Assembly: GCF_002216065.1 (NCBI RefSeq)
Contig: NZ_CP022282.1
Location: 4,650,001-4,714,000 of the forward strand
DNA: 64,000 nucleotides
Source of the DNA: Chryseobacterium sp. T16E-39
Lineage (GTDB): Bacteria > Bacteroidota > Bacteroidia > Flavobacteriales > Weeksellaceae
Direction of reading: 5' to 3'
The translations under genes were made by a program, and so were the position numbers. Numbering within the stretch: the first letter of the stretch is position 1; every line of letters starts with the position of its first letter. The notes under the pieces are model-generated. The model searched no databases and was not told the DNA's origin. It saw only the letters and a list, made by a program, of their open reading frames with translations. Of the stretch, positions 43,655 to 53,208 are shown piece by piece.

Positions 43655-46600
43655 ATGTTAAATAGGAGGACGAGAAGTTTATTTCTGGCTTTATTTTTAG
43701 TTCTTGTAGGTAATTTTATTTTCTCTCAAAATAGGGGGCAAAATACTACATTGAAAAAACCTTCAGCTGAAAGTATGAAAGCCGGAGCTTTTATTGATGT
43801 AAATGCAGCCGGATACCCAGAATCAAACTACAATATTACTCAGTTGGTAAAAGATGTTCTTATTACAGGAGGATCTACTTGTACAACAGCTAATGTAAGT
43901 AATGTTACGGTATCTCCTAATTTAGCAGCAAGTGATGCAGACAGAAGTTGGGGTTATTTTAATAAAGCAACCACCAATTTTCCCTTTGCTAAAGGTATTG
44001 TTCTTGTAACCGGATTTGCTAGAAAAGCGGGAAATGATTTTCAGAACACCTTAAGTGATCCTCTTCCTTCGGGCGGTGATATTGATTTGGCAACTGCTTT
44101 AAATGTTAATAATGGATCCTTAAGAGATGCAACATCAATAGAATTTGATTTTGTTCCAAGTTCTACTGAGGTTTCATTCCGGTATTTATTTGCTTCAAAA
44201 GAGTATTCTACGGGAAATATTTTTACCTGTAGTATCGCAGACGGATTTGCTTTATTATTGAAAAAAGTAGGAGATCCCAACTATACCAATTTAGCTGTGT
44301 TGCCTAATGGCGCCGGCCCTGTAAGTGTAACCAATATTATACCTTCAAGTTTACCTTGTGGACCTAAAAATGCACAATATTTTGATGCGATCAATAATCC
44401 TCAGGTGGTAACTAATTTTGATGGACGTACGGTTCCATTAACGGCTAAAGCAACAGTAATTCCTGGTCAAACCTATCATTTCAAAATAGTTTTGGCGGAT
44501 TATCAGGATAAGAACTTTGATTCAGCTGTCTTCTTGGAAGCCGGATCTTTCGACATAGGAGTTCAGATTTTAGGTCCAGCAGGTGTTGCATTACCTCCAT
44601 CCATCAATGTTTGTGATAATGCTCCACAAGTGCTTACTGCTTCAGTTCAGAATTCAACAGCTACTTATCAATGGTTTTTAAATAATGTTGCTATTCCAGG
44701 GGCTACTAGCTCTACTTATACCGCAACACAGCCTGGTGTTTATACTCTTCAGGTCCTGCTTGCAGGAAATACCTGTCCGGGAACGGCTACTGTTACTATC
44801 GTTGGAGGAACATCACCGACGGTGCAAAATTCAACACTAACTGCCTGCTATGCTCCAGGGAATGCAATTTTTAATTTACCATCTGCACAAGCATCAATTA
44901 GTGGAACGCCAGGGGCAACATTTAGTTATTATGCAAATTTAGCAGATGCTAATGCAGGAAATGCAAACACTATTGCTACGCCAACGGCTTATTCAAGCCC
45001 TGGTGGACAAACTGTTTATGTGCTTGTAAAAAATGGATTTTGTTCAAAGGTTGCTCAGCTGCAGCTTATAAAAGCACCACAAATGACAGCTACAATAGCT
45101 CCTCCGACGGCTTTAACCTGTGCAAATTCACAAATAACTCTTAACGCTTCAACATCCGCATATCCTCCAGGATCTACATTCAACTGGACAACAACCGGAG
45201 GTAATATTGTGTCAGGAGGTAATACTTTAACTCCTATCGTAAATACGGCAGGAACATACACTCTGACCATTTCTAATACCTATCAACCTGGAAGTGTAGT
45301 CTGTACTGCTACTGCAACTGTTACCGTAATAGGAGATAGTGCACCTCCAACTACAACTCTTACTGCAACTAAAGTGTTGATCTGTGCCGGAGATACAGTA
45401 ACCTTAACCGCTTCAGGTGGGACGACTTACAACTGGACGGGGTTACCGGGTACTGGAAATACACAAACTGTAACACCAGCTACTACAACTACTTATACTG
45501 TTACTGCTGTCGGAGCTAATGGGTGCGTTTCTCAGAATCCTGCAACCATAACAATTGTAGTTTCACAGCCCATTACAGTACAGAATGCAACATTGCTTAA
45601 ATGCTACCAGCCAGGTAATCTAACATACGATCTTACTTCTGCTCAACCGCAAATAACCACTGTTGGAACTGCTACATTTGCATATTATGTAAATCTTGCA
45701 GATGCTAATGCGGGAAATGCAAATACGATTGCCACACCCACAGCTTATTCAACTCCGGGTAACGTAACCATTTATGTGTTAGTTAAAAATGGAGGATGTT
45801 CTTATGTTGTGAATTTACAATTATTAAAAACGGCAGAAACAACACTTACTATCGCCACTCCTCAAAGTATTACATGTACAACAACACAGCTGACCTTAAA
45901 TGCTTCAGCTTCGATAGTTCCTGCAGGTTCTACCATAGTATGGACAACAGTCGGAGGTAATATTGTTTCAGGAGCGAATACATTAACGCCTGTAGTTAAT
46001 GCAGGTGGAACCTATACTTTAACAGTACAGAATACTACACAGCCTGGAAACTTAAGTTGTACTTATACGGCGACAGTTACGGTAATAGAAAATAAAACGC
46101 CTCCGGTAGCCACTGTAATATCATCTCATCCACAGATTTGTGTGGGAGAATCTGTTACCTTAACGGCTAGTGGTGGAGTAACCTATAACTGGACAGGATT
46201 ACCAGGTAATGGGAGTACACAAACTGTATCTCCGACAGTAACCACTACGTATACGGTATATGCAGTTGGGGCCAATGGATGTATTTCGGTGAATCCTGCA
46301 ACAATTACCGTTATCGTTGGACCTCCTGTAGCTACTGTTAGTGCTTCAAAATCTAAAATCTGTGCAGGGGAATCTGTTACTTTGTTAGCTTCCGGCGGGA
46401 TTACCTACAATTGGGTTGGATTGCCGGGTAATGGCAATACACAGGTCGTTTCTCCAACCGCTACCACTACGTATTCCGTATATGCATTGGGAGGAAATGG
46501 ATGTAGCTCAATTAACCCTGCAACGATTACCATTGAAGTGGTACCAGCCATTACTTCTACCCTGGAAGATGTATATGTTTGTAAGGGAGATACTGGGACT

Positions 46601-47242
46601 TTAGATGCGGGAAGTGGACCTAACTATACGTATATTTGGAGTAATGGGGCAACAACTCAAACCATTTCAACAAATGTTACAGGGACCTATACCGTAACGA
46701 TCAGTAACGGGACGTGTTCCAAAGCTTTTACAGCTCAATTATTGAATCCTAATTTACCACAATTTACCAATATTGTTTTTGAAAATCACGTTCTTACGTT
46801 AACGGCAACCAATCCTACTGGTGGTGTTTTAGAATATTCTATAGATGGAGGACTTACGTGGCAGAATTCAAATATATTTTATAATGTTCTAAACAATACA
46901 AATTATAATTTAATGGTAAGGGTGAAGGAAGCTAAATGTAGTACATCAATGAGTTACTTCACATTTGTAATTAGTAACGCTATTACACCTAATTCTGATG
47001 GACTCAATGATACAATTGATTTCTCGGGAATAAGTGATTATAATAATTTTGCAGCGTCAATCTTCAACAGATACGGTCAGGAACTCTTTAAAGCGACAAA
47101 ACTGGAACCGATATGGAGAGGAAATGTAAAAGGACTTAATCTGCCTACAGCTACTTATTGGTATAGAGTGCAATGGGAAAATCCGGCAAGTAAAAAGCTG
47201 GAATTACGAACTGGCTGGATATTATTGAAAAATAGGAATTAA
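43655..47242 (+). CDS. Choice-of-anchor L surface protein 2, enlarged by internal duplication
   Basis: 1195 residues, about 400 longer than its two paralogues. Order: signal peptide (to ~25), choice-of-anchor L domain (~40-330: AGAFIDVNAAGYPESNY, DGFALLLKK), then repeated Ig/PKD-like blocks: a ~250-residue unit at ~388-640 is repeated at ~641-890 (both contain LADANAGNANTIATPTAYS), and a third copy of its second half lies at ~892-967 (ASGGITYNWVGLPGNGNTQ). A type B gliding-motility C-terminal domain ends it (~1105-1195: ITPNSDGLNDTIDFSG ... WILLKNRN). T9SS-exported, surface-attached; long filamentous adhesin is the simplest reading. Confidence 0.88.
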   Translation: MLNRRTRSLFLALFLVLVGNFIFSQNRGQNTTLKKPSAESMKAGAFIDVNAAGYPESNYNITQLVKDVLITGGSTCTTANVSNVTVSPNLAASDADRSWGYFNKATTNFPFAKGIVLVTGFARKAGNDFQNTLSDPLPSGGDIDLATALNVNNGSLRDATSIEFDFVPSSTEVSFRYLFASKEYSTGNIFTCSIADGFALLLKKVGDPNYTNLAVLPNGAGPVSVTNIIPSSLPCGPKNAQYFDAINNPQVVTNFDGRTVPLTAKATVIPGQTYHFKIVLADYQDKNFDSAVFLEAGSFDIGVQILGPAGVALPPSINVCDNAPQVLTASVQNSTATYQWFLNNVAIPGATSSTYTATQPGVYTLQVLLAGNTCPGTATVTIVGGTSPTVQNSTLTACYAPGNAIFNLPSAQASISGTPGATFSYYANLADANAGNANTIATPTAYSSPGGQTVYVLVKNGFCSKVAQLQLIKAPQMTATIAPPTALTCANSQITLNASTSAYPPGSTFNWTTTGGNIVSGGNTLTPIVNTAGTYTLTISNTYQPGSVVCTATATVTVIGDSAPPTTTLTATKVLICAGDTVTLTASGGTTYNWTGLPGTGNTQTVTPATTTTYTVTAVGANGCVSQNPATITIVVSQPITVQNATLLKCYQPGNLTYDLTSAQPQITTVGTATFAYYVNLADANAGNANTIATPTAYSTPGNVTIYVLVKNGGCSYVVNLQLLKTAETTLTIATPQSITCTTTQLTLNASASIVPAGSTIVWTTVGGNIVSGANTLTPVVNAGGTYTLTVQNTTQPGNLSCTYTATVTVIENKTPPVATVISSHPQICVGESVTLTASGGVTYNWTGLPGNGSTQTVSPTVTTTYTVYAVGANGCISVNPATITVIVGPPVATVSASKSKICAGESVTLLASGGITYNWVGLPGNGNTQVVSPTATTTYSVYALGGNGCSSINPATITIEVVPAITSTLEDVYVCKGDTGTLDAGSGPNYTYIWSNGATTQTISTNVTGTYTVTISNGTCSKAFTAQLLNPNLPQFTNIVFENHVLTLTATNPTGGVLEYSIDGGLTWQNSNIFYNVLNNTNYNLMVRVKEAKCSTSMSYFTFVISNAITPNSDGLNDTIDFSGISDYNNFAASIFNRYGQELFKATKLEPIWRGNVKGLNLPTATYWYRVQWENPASKKLELRTGWILLKNRN

Positions 47243-47266
47243 TATTCAAAAATATACATTCATAAT

Positions 47267-47292
47267 AAAGTCTTCCATAAAAGGGAGACTTT
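47267..47292 (+). terminator. Terminator after anchor-L gene 2
   Basis: Ten-pair stem AAAGTCTTCC / GGGAGACTTT with one G-U pair, followed by a T-run. Confidence 0.75.
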
Positions 47293-47344
47293 GTTTTTTA
47301 ACATAATATTATTAAATATGTGTGTGGGATGTTTAAAAAAAAAT

Positions 47345-47352
47345 TAAATTTG
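47345..47352 (+). promoter_or_regulatory. -7 element of anchor-L gene 3
   Basis: TAAATTTG, an exact TAnnTTTG, 16 bases before the ATG, followed by TTGAAACAAAAA as in gene 2. Confidence 0.55.
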
Positions 47353-47368
47353 TTGAAACAAAAATATT

Positions 47369-49744
47369 ATGAAGAGATATCTACTATTGTTTTCTTTTTT
47401 TTTAGTCTCGTTGAATTTTTATCATTCACAAAATATTTATCCTAGAAAAGTCCCGAAACCAAAACCTAATTTAGCTGCCAAAGCAGGAGCTTTTATTGAT
47501 GTAAATGCTCCGGGATATAATGAATCGGCTTTTAATATTACGCAGCTTGTAAAGGATGTATTAATTTCTTCGGGAACAAATTCCTGTGTAACTCCCAATG
47601 TATCCAATGTTGTTGTAAATCCTAATTTGCCAGCCAGTGATGCCAACAGAGCTTGGGGATATTTTCATAAAGGGACCACGAACTTTCCATTTAAAGACGG
47701 AATTGTGTTAGTGACCGGAAAGGCAAATAGAACCGGAAATACCTACGTAGATGTTGATAGCCCTCTAAGTGATCTTGTTGGAACAGGAAGTGATCCTGAC
47801 CTGGTTGCGGCTACTAATCCCTCAGTAAATTTAAATGATGCAGTAGTACTGGAATTTGATTTCGTTCCTACTTCTTCACAGGTGAAATTTAATTATTTAT
47901 TTGCCTCTGAAGAATATACAACTTCGTTTCCTTGTAGCTATTCAGATGCATTTGCCTTATTGCTTAAACCTGTTGCGGGTGCAGCTCCTTATGTAAATAT
48001 GGCTGTATTGCCAAGTGGGGCAGGACCCGTAAGTGTAACAAACATCCACCCGGATACCCAGTTTAGTGGAAGTCCGCTAAGTTGTGGTGCTGTTAACCCG
48101 ACTTTTTTTGGAGGATATAATACCACGAATATTGAAACTAACTTTAACGGAAGAACCGTTCCTTTAACTGCTACAGCTACCGTTATTCCCGGACAGGCGT
48201 ACCACTTTAAAATGGTTCTGGCAGATGCAATTGATACGAGTTATGACTCCGCAGTGTTTTTAGAAGGTGGATCTTTCAATATAGGTGTGGAACTATTAGA
48301 TCCGGATGGAGGTACACTACCATCCGATATCAATGTGTGTGATAATGTTCCTCAGGTACTGACGGCATCAGTAAGTGATCCGAATATGGCTTATCAATGG
48401 TATTATAATGGAGCTATTGTACAGGGAGCTACAACTAACTCTATCGTTGCAACACAACCGGGAACTTATACTATTGAAGTAAGTTTCCCTGGAAACCCAT
48501 GTCCGGGGAAAGCGTCTATTCAGATTCACGGGGGTACTACACCTACTGCGAATGATGCGACCTTGTTACTTTGTACAACACCGGATGTTACAACATTCGA
48601 TCTTATTGCAGCAATTCCTTCAATTACTACGACCCCGAATGTTGTTGTTCATTTCTATGAAAATCAAGCTGACGCTTTAGCTCAAAACAACAATTATATT
48701 ACAACTCCACTTAATTATAATGGTAATGATGGCCAGATCTTATATACAGTAGTATCTAATGGAGGATTCTGTAGTAGATTGGTTAAATTAACTTTGGCAA
48801 AAGAAGTGACCCCTACGGCTCATGTTGTTTCTACAAAACTTAAGATATGCCCAGGAGATTCGGTAAGCCTTACAGCAACAGGAGGGGTGACTTATTTATG
48901 GAGTAACTTTACAGGTACTGGTAACTCTCAGACGGTAACTTTATTCAATACAACAACATTTACAGTATATGCAATTGGGGCAAAAGGATGTAAATCACTT
49001 CAACCTGCTACGGTTACTGTAGAAGTGGTACCAGAAATTACCTCTCCATTGAAAGATGTTGAAATGTGTGTTGGGGATAGAATTACTTTAGATGCTGGTG
49101 CCGGTCCTAATTATAAGTACTTATGGAGTACAGGGGAAACGACTCAGACGATTTTTGTGGATCAATTGGGAATATATTCTGTTACCATTGATAACGGGTA
49201 CTGTACAAGAGTTTTCACCTCCAAAGTAATGGCAGCAACATTGCCTTTTATTAACGGTTTAGATTATAACAACAGCAATACATTAACAATTACTGCCGTA
49301 AACCCGTCGATTAATAATAACCCGGGAGTACTGGAATATTCGATTGATAATGGAGTTTCCTGGCAAACTTCTAATGTATTTCCTGGACTACTGGATAACA
49401 CTACCTACCATCTGCAGGTAAGAATAGTGGGAACTCATTGTGTAGGAACACTTGACTTCTTTACCTTAAAAATTGCTAATATTATCACTCCAAATCAGGA
49501 TGGGGTTAATGATGTTCTTGATCTTACCTCGTTAGGGGACTTCAATAACTTTACCGGTTCTATTTATGATAGATATGGTGTTGAAATGTTCAGATTTTCT
49601 AAACAGACTCCGATCTGGGATGGAACAGTAGGAGGCAAGCGATTGTCAACGGCAACCTATTGGTATAAGTTTAATTTTGAGTATCCGAAATCAAAAGCTC
49701 AGATGAACTGGTCTGGCTGGATTATGCTTAAAAACAGAGAATAA
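47369..49744 (+). CDS. Choice-of-anchor L surface protein 3 with T9SS type B sorting domain
   Basis: 791 residues, parallel to anchor-L protein 1 along its whole length. Signal peptide, AGAFIDVNAPGYNESAFNIT at the start of the anchor-L domain, DGIVLVTG, FDFVPTSSQVKFNYLFASEEY, then Ig-like modules (SVSLTATGGVTYLWSNF, GDRITLDAGAGPNYKYLWSTG) and the type B tail (ITPNQDGVNDVLDLTS, YDRYGVEMFRF, WDGTVGGKRLSTATYWYKF, WIMLKNRE). Last of the trio and closed by a terminator that also ends the facing rsmA gene. Surface adhesin or motility-linked role inferred from the family. Confidence 0.88.
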   Translation: MKRYLLLFSFFLVSLNFYHSQNIYPRKVPKPKPNLAAKAGAFIDVNAPGYNESAFNITQLVKDVLISSGTNSCVTPNVSNVVVNPNLPASDANRAWGYFHKGTTNFPFKDGIVLVTGKANRTGNTYVDVDSPLSDLVGTGSDPDLVAATNPSVNLNDAVVLEFDFVPTSSQVKFNYLFASEEYTTSFPCSYSDAFALLLKPVAGAAPYVNMAVLPSGAGPVSVTNIHPDTQFSGSPLSCGAVNPTFFGGYNTTNIETNFNGRTVPLTATATVIPGQAYHFKMVLADAIDTSYDSAVFLEGGSFNIGVELLDPDGGTLPSDINVCDNVPQVLTASVSDPNMAYQWYYNGAIVQGATTNSIVATQPGTYTIEVSFPGNPCPGKASIQIHGGTTPTANDATLLLCTTPDVTTFDLIAAIPSITTTPNVVVHFYENQADALAQNNNYITTPLNYNGNDGQILYTVVSNGGFCSRLVKLTLAKEVTPTAHVVSTKLKICPGDSVSLTATGGVTYLWSNFTGTGNSQTVTLFNTTTFTVYAIGAKGCKSLQPATVTVEVVPEITSPLKDVEMCVGDRITLDAGAGPNYKYLWSTGETTQTIFVDQLGIYSVTIDNGYCTRVFTSKVMAATLPFINGLDYNNSNTLTITAVNPSINNNPGVLEYSIDNGVSWQTSNVFPGLLDNTTYHLQVRIVGTHCVGTLDFFTLKIANIITPNQDGVNDVLDLTSLGDFNNFTGSIYDRYGVEMFRFSKQTPIWDGTVGGKRLSTATYWYKFNFEYPKSKAQMNWSGWIMLKNRE

Positions 49745-49767
49745 AAATTCGACGAATATATTTAAAT

Positions 49768-49798
49768 AAAAAGCCTTTCAGTATCTGAAAGGCTTTTT
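49768..49798. terminator. Bidirectional terminator between anchor-L gene 3 and rsmA
   Basis: Perfect 14-bp stem AAAAAGCCTTTCAG with complement, 3-nt loop; A- and T-tracts on both sides serve both strands. Confidence 0.88.
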
Positions 49799-49821
49799 TG
49801 TGTTTGTTTATGATTGTATTT

Positions 49822-50592
49822 TTAAAGATTCTCCTTCCATTGTTTTGTAAAGGATATGAAATCTGATACACTAAGTTCTTCAGCTCTTTTATCCAGAAAT
49901 TCGTGAGTTTTTAGAACCTCCGGAATATTCAATACTTTAAGGGAATTAGAAAGCTTCTTTCTTCTTTGGTTAAATCCTGCTTTTACGATCTGCTTAAATA
50001 GAACTTCATTGCCTGCTAGTCCTTCCTTAGGATTTCTGGACAATTTAATAACTCCTGATTTTACTTTTGGAGGAGGGTTGAAGACATTTTCATGAACCGT
50101 GAACATGTAAGAAACATCGTAATAGGCCTGGATCAGGACAGATAAAATTCCGTAGTCTTTTGTTCTTGGAACAGCTGCTGTTCTTTCGGCAACTTCCTTT
50201 TGAAACATTCCTACCATTTCAGGAATGAGTTCATAATGATCTATAATTTTAAATAGGATCTGCGAAGAAATATTATAAGGGAAATTACCAATAATAGCAA
50301 GTTGCTCATTGTTTATAAATGCAAAGTCCTGCTTAAGGAAATCTCCCACAAAATTTTTCTCTGTGATCTTAGAATAGTGCTTTTTTAAATATTCTATAGA
50401 TTCGTTATCTATTTCCGCAAGGTAGATGTACTGCTCTTTTTCCAAAAGATATTTTGTAAGAACACCCATACCAGGTCCAACTTCCATAATGTTATTGTAG
50501 TTTTCAAAGCTTAAGCCCTCTACAATTTTTCTCGCTATATTCTCATCTGTCAGGAAGTGTTGACCGAGATGTTTTTTTGCTTTTACACTCAA
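49822..50592 (-). CDS. rsmA: 16S rRNA dimethyladenosine transferase
   Basis: 256 residues. KsgA family: LGQHFLTDENIARKIV at the start, SAM motif VGPGMGVLTKYLLE, acidic AEID, and catalytic motif NFPYNISSQIL (N-x-P-Y), with the C-terminal helical domain (NQRRKKLSNSL). Dimethylates the two adjacent adenines in helix 45 of 16S rRNA during 30S assembly. Divergent from ftsX, separated by 91 bases. Confidence 0.96.
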   Translation of the reverse strand: MSVKAKKHLGQHFLTDENIARKIVEGLSFENYNNIMEVGPGMGVLTKYLLEKEQYIYLAEIDNESIEYLKKHYSKITEKNFVGDFLKQDFAFINNEQLAIIGNFPYNISSQILFKIIDHYELIPEMVGMFQKEVAERTAAVPRTKDYGILSVLIQAYYDVSYMFTVHENVFNPPPKVKSGVIKLSRNPKEGLAGNEVLFKQIVKAGFNQRRKKLSNSLKVLNIPEVLKTHEFLDKRAEELSVSDFISFTKQWKENL

Positions 50593-50683
50593 AGTTTTTT
50601 ATGATTTCGTTAACAATGATTTTCTCTTTTTCGTCCCAAATTTCGGAAGATTTTTTCTATTTTAGCCAAAAATTTTAATATTA

Positions 50684-51583
50684 ATGGCGAAATCTGTAGA
50701 TGAATTTAATAAGAAAAGACTTAGGTCCAGCAATATTACAGTGGTAATTAGTATTGCCTTAGTGCTATTTTTGTTAGGATTAATGGGATTGATTTTAATT
50801 AATGCCCAGAAATATTCTGACTATATCAAAGAGCAATTAGTTGTAAATGCGTATTTCGATGAAAACTATGATGCTAAGGACTCTGTGAAAATTGCGAAAC
50901 TCGAAGAAGAAACTTTTAAAAAAGTACAGACTTTAGCTCCTGTGAAAAGAGCAACCTATATTTCAAGGGAAATGGCTGCTAAAGAAGCCAAAGCAAGTAT
51001 GGGGATTGACAGTGATGCACTTTTTGAAGATAACATCTTTCCTTCATCTATAGAAGTGGCTTTAAAACCTGAATATGTAGATCCTGCTAAAATTGATGCA
51101 GCTATAAAAACATTAAAATCTGTTCCGGGTATAATAGATGTGAAGAACAACAGTACCCTGATGGTAGATGTTTATAATAACCTGAATAGGATATTAAAAT
51201 GGATCTTAGGATTTTCTATACTCTTCCTTGTTTTAGCGGTAGTTTTAATCAACAATTCAATACGTTTGAAGATATTCTCTAAGAGATTTATTATTAAAAC
51301 CATGCAGCTGGTAGGTGCAAAGAGAAGGTTTATTTTGAAACCATTTATTGTGGAAGCCCTAATTTTAGGATGTATAGGTTCTGTTATTGGACTTCTTGCA
51401 TTATTTGGGGTATGGTACTATTTCACGAGTCAGATTGGATCTACATTCGTTCAAGATAATCAACAGTATTTCTGGCTGGTTGTATTAGTATTTGGAGTTG
51501 GAATTTTTATTACGGTACTAAGTACGATTGTTGCAACATGGAGATTCTTAAGAACAAACGTTGACGACTTATATTATTCTTAA
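50684..51583 (+). CDS. ftsX: FtsX-like cell-division ABC transporter permease
   Basis: 299 residues with the FtsX plan: N-terminal cytoplasmic stretch and TM1 (~19-41), a large periplasmic domain (~42-170), then TM2-TM4 (~171-192, ~225-247, ~262-285) with the FtsX/MacB motif IIKTMQLVGAKRRFILKPFIVEALILG, the coupling region. With the ATPase FtsE, not in this window, it controls septal peptidoglycan hydrolases. The next gene (DUF3098) begins 4 bases after its stop, so they are co-transcribed. Confidence 0.9.
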   Translation: MAKSVDEFNKKRLRSSNITVVISIALVLFLLGLMGLILINAQKYSDYIKEQLVVNAYFDENYDAKDSVKIAKLEEETFKKVQTLAPVKRATYISREMAAKEAKASMGIDSDALFEDNIFPSSIEVALKPEYVDPAKIDAAIKTLKSVPGIIDVKNNSTLMVDVYNNLNRILKWILGFSILFLVLAVVLINNSIRLKIFSKRFIIKTMQLVGAKRRFILKPFIVEALILGCIGSVIGLLALFGVWYYFTSQIGSTFVQDNQQYFWLVVLVFGVGIFITVLSTIVATWRFLRTNVDDLYYS

Positions 51584-51587
51584 AAAA

Positions 51588-51884
51588 ATGAGCAAAAAAA
51601 CAAATAAATTTTCTGCAGCAGAGTTTGGTACTGATACTAAAGCTCCACAGGAAAACGCATTTTATTTCGGACAGCAAAATTTTAAATGGATGCTGATCGG
51701 ATTAGCATTTATAGTGGTTGGTTTTCTACTTATGATGGGGGCGGATGCAAATACTGTAGATGGTAAATACGATCCGAATTCCTGGAACGATGGTATTTTC
51801 TCTATTCGTAGAATCAGAATAGCTCCGTTGTTTGTGGTGATCGGTTTCGCGATCGAAGTATATGCGATTTTAAAAAGAAAATAA
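51588..51884 (+). CDS. DUF3098 small membrane protein
   Basis: 98 residues from the ATG at 51588 (an earlier in-frame start overlaps ftsX by 22 bases and is less likely). Two membrane helices (about 28-48 and 72-91; FKWMLIGLAFIVVGFLLMMG is the first) with the DUF3098 wording DANTVDGKYDPNSWNDGIFSIRRIRIAP between. Conserved in Bacteroidota next to ftsX; function unknown, probably in the divisome or envelope by association. Confidence 0.85.
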   Translation: MSKKTNKFSAAEFGTDTKAPQENAFYFGQQNFKWMLIGLAFIVVGFLLMMGADANTVDGKYDPNSWNDGIFSIRRIRIAPLFVVIGFAIEVYAILKRK

Positions 51885-51898
51885 TTTTTTATTTAAGA

Positions 51899-51950
51899 TT
51901 AAGAAATCTGGAATTTGGAACAGTCTGAATTTCAGGTTTCTTAATTTTTT
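51899..51950 (+). promoter_or_regulatory. Terminator-like hairpin immediately before uppP
   Basis: 17-pair stem (51899-51915 with 51928-51944, two G-U pairs), 12-base loop and six T, ending 13 bases before the uppP start. It could end the ftsX-DUF3098 transcript or act as an attenuator for uppP, since no room for a promoter remains between it and the start codon. Confidence 0.6.
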
Positions 51951-51962
51951 AATTTTATAGAT

Positions 51963-52781
51963 ATGGATTTATTCAAAGCAATAATTATTGCCATCATAGA
52001 AGGTCTTACTGAGTATCTTCCAATTTCTTCTACTGCTCATATGGGTTTTACAGCCAGCTTAATGGGATTACCGGAGGATGAGTTTTTAAAGATGTTTCAG
52101 GTTTCTATTCAGTTTGGTGCTATTTTATCGGTAGTAGTTGCTTACTGGAAGAAATTCTTTGACTTTAATAATATTAAATTTTATTATAAACTGGCCTTTG
52201 CAGTAGTACCTGCTTTAGCTTTAGGGTATCTTTTTGATGATAAGATTGAAGCAATTCTTGGTAATCAGATTGCGATCTCATCTGTTTTGGTTTTAGGTGG
52301 GATTGTTCTTTTGTTTGCAGATAAGTGGTTTAAAAACCCGGTAATTGATGATGAAAAAGGGATTACCATTAAAAAAGCAGTTACAATAGGATTTTGGCAA
52401 TGTCTTGCCATGATGCCGGGAACCAGTAGAAGTGCTGCCTCTATCATTGGAGGGATGACTCAGGGGCTGACCAGAAAGGCGGCTGCAGAATTCTCATTCT
52501 TTTTAGCTGTTCCTACTATGCTCGCTGTTACCGTATATTCCGTTTTTGTGAAAACATGGGGGAAAGAAACGGCTACCCCTCAAAAAGGATACGAGATGAT
52601 TCTGTCATCACATGATCATCTTACTATTTTTATAGTGGGAAATGTAGTGGCATTTATTGTTGCATTAATTGCTATTAAAGCTTTTATTGGAGTACTTAAT
52701 AAATATGGTTTCAAACCTTGGGGCTGGTACCGTATTTTCGTTGGAATAGCCTTGCTTATTTATTTTTATTTTTTCAAGTAA
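51963..52781 (+). CDS. uppP: Undecaprenyl-diphosphatase
   Basis: 272 residues. BacA/UppP family: motif 1 EGLTEYLPISSTAHM (~14-28) and motif 2 MPGTSRSAASIIGG (~150-163) with the conserved Glu, Ser and Arg; eight or so membrane helices. Dephosphorylates undecaprenyl diphosphate to recycle the lipid carrier for peptidoglycan and surface polysaccharides, and confers bacitracin resistance when overproduced. The stop codon is followed directly by the GTG start of the next gene. Confidence 0.95.
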   Translation: MDLFKAIIIAIIEGLTEYLPISSTAHMGFTASLMGLPEDEFLKMFQVSIQFGAILSVVVAYWKKFFDFNNIKFYYKLAFAVVPALALGYLFDDKIEAILGNQIAISSVLVLGGIVLLFADKWFKNPVIDDEKGITIKKAVTIGFWQCLAMMPGTSRSAASIIGGMTQGLTRKAAAEFSFFLAVPTMLAVTVYSVFVKTWGKETATPQKGYEMILSSHDHLTIFIVGNVVAFIVALIAIKAFIGVLNKYGFKPWGWYRIFVGIALLIYFYFFK

Positions 52782-53189
52782 GTGTTTGGTAAGGAACTTA
52801 ATGAAAGGATTGCTGAGAAAATACTTACTGATACAAGATATTTTGTAATAGTTGTGGTGATCGGTGCTGTTATGGTAGGTTTTGTTATCCAAAAATGTAA
52901 CCGTGATTCTGATTATAGCCGTAATATGCTGTTGGATTTACAAAAAAATTTAGAATATAGTAAGGAAGGGCGGATAGTTGAGAAAAGGCTGGATACTGAA
53001 AATAGATATATGCCCTATTATATCATCTTTTATGACCAAGAAAAATTGGATATTGATTCTAATTTTTATGAAAGAATCAAAGAAGGTGATTCTATTTCAA
53101 AAAAAAGAAGTTCTACCCTTTATTATATATACAGAAATGATAGTATTCTTATCTATGATTATCTGCAAACATCTAAAAATCAGCTTTAA
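52782..53189 (+). CDS. Hypothetical membrane-anchored protein between uppP and truB
   Basis: 135 residues if translation begins at the GTG (52782) that abuts the uppP stop. One hydrophobic segment (~21-38, FVIVVVIGAVMVGFVI) then a soluble region rich in charged and tyrosine residues (DSDYSRNMLLDLQKN, YYIIFYDQEKLDID, STLYYIYRNDSI). I do not recognise it. Start codon is uncertain; an in-frame ATG at 52872 would remove most of the helix. Placement in a tight gene run supports a real gene. Confidence 0.55.
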   Translation: MFGKELNERIAEKILTDTRYFVIVVVIGAVMVGFVIQKCNRDSDYSRNMLLDLQKNLEYSKEGRIVEKRLDTENRYMPYYIIFYDQEKLDIDSNFYERIKEGDSISKKRSSTLYYIYRNDSILIYDYLQTSKNQL

Positions 53190-53208
53190 ATAATTTAATA
53201 GAGACTAA

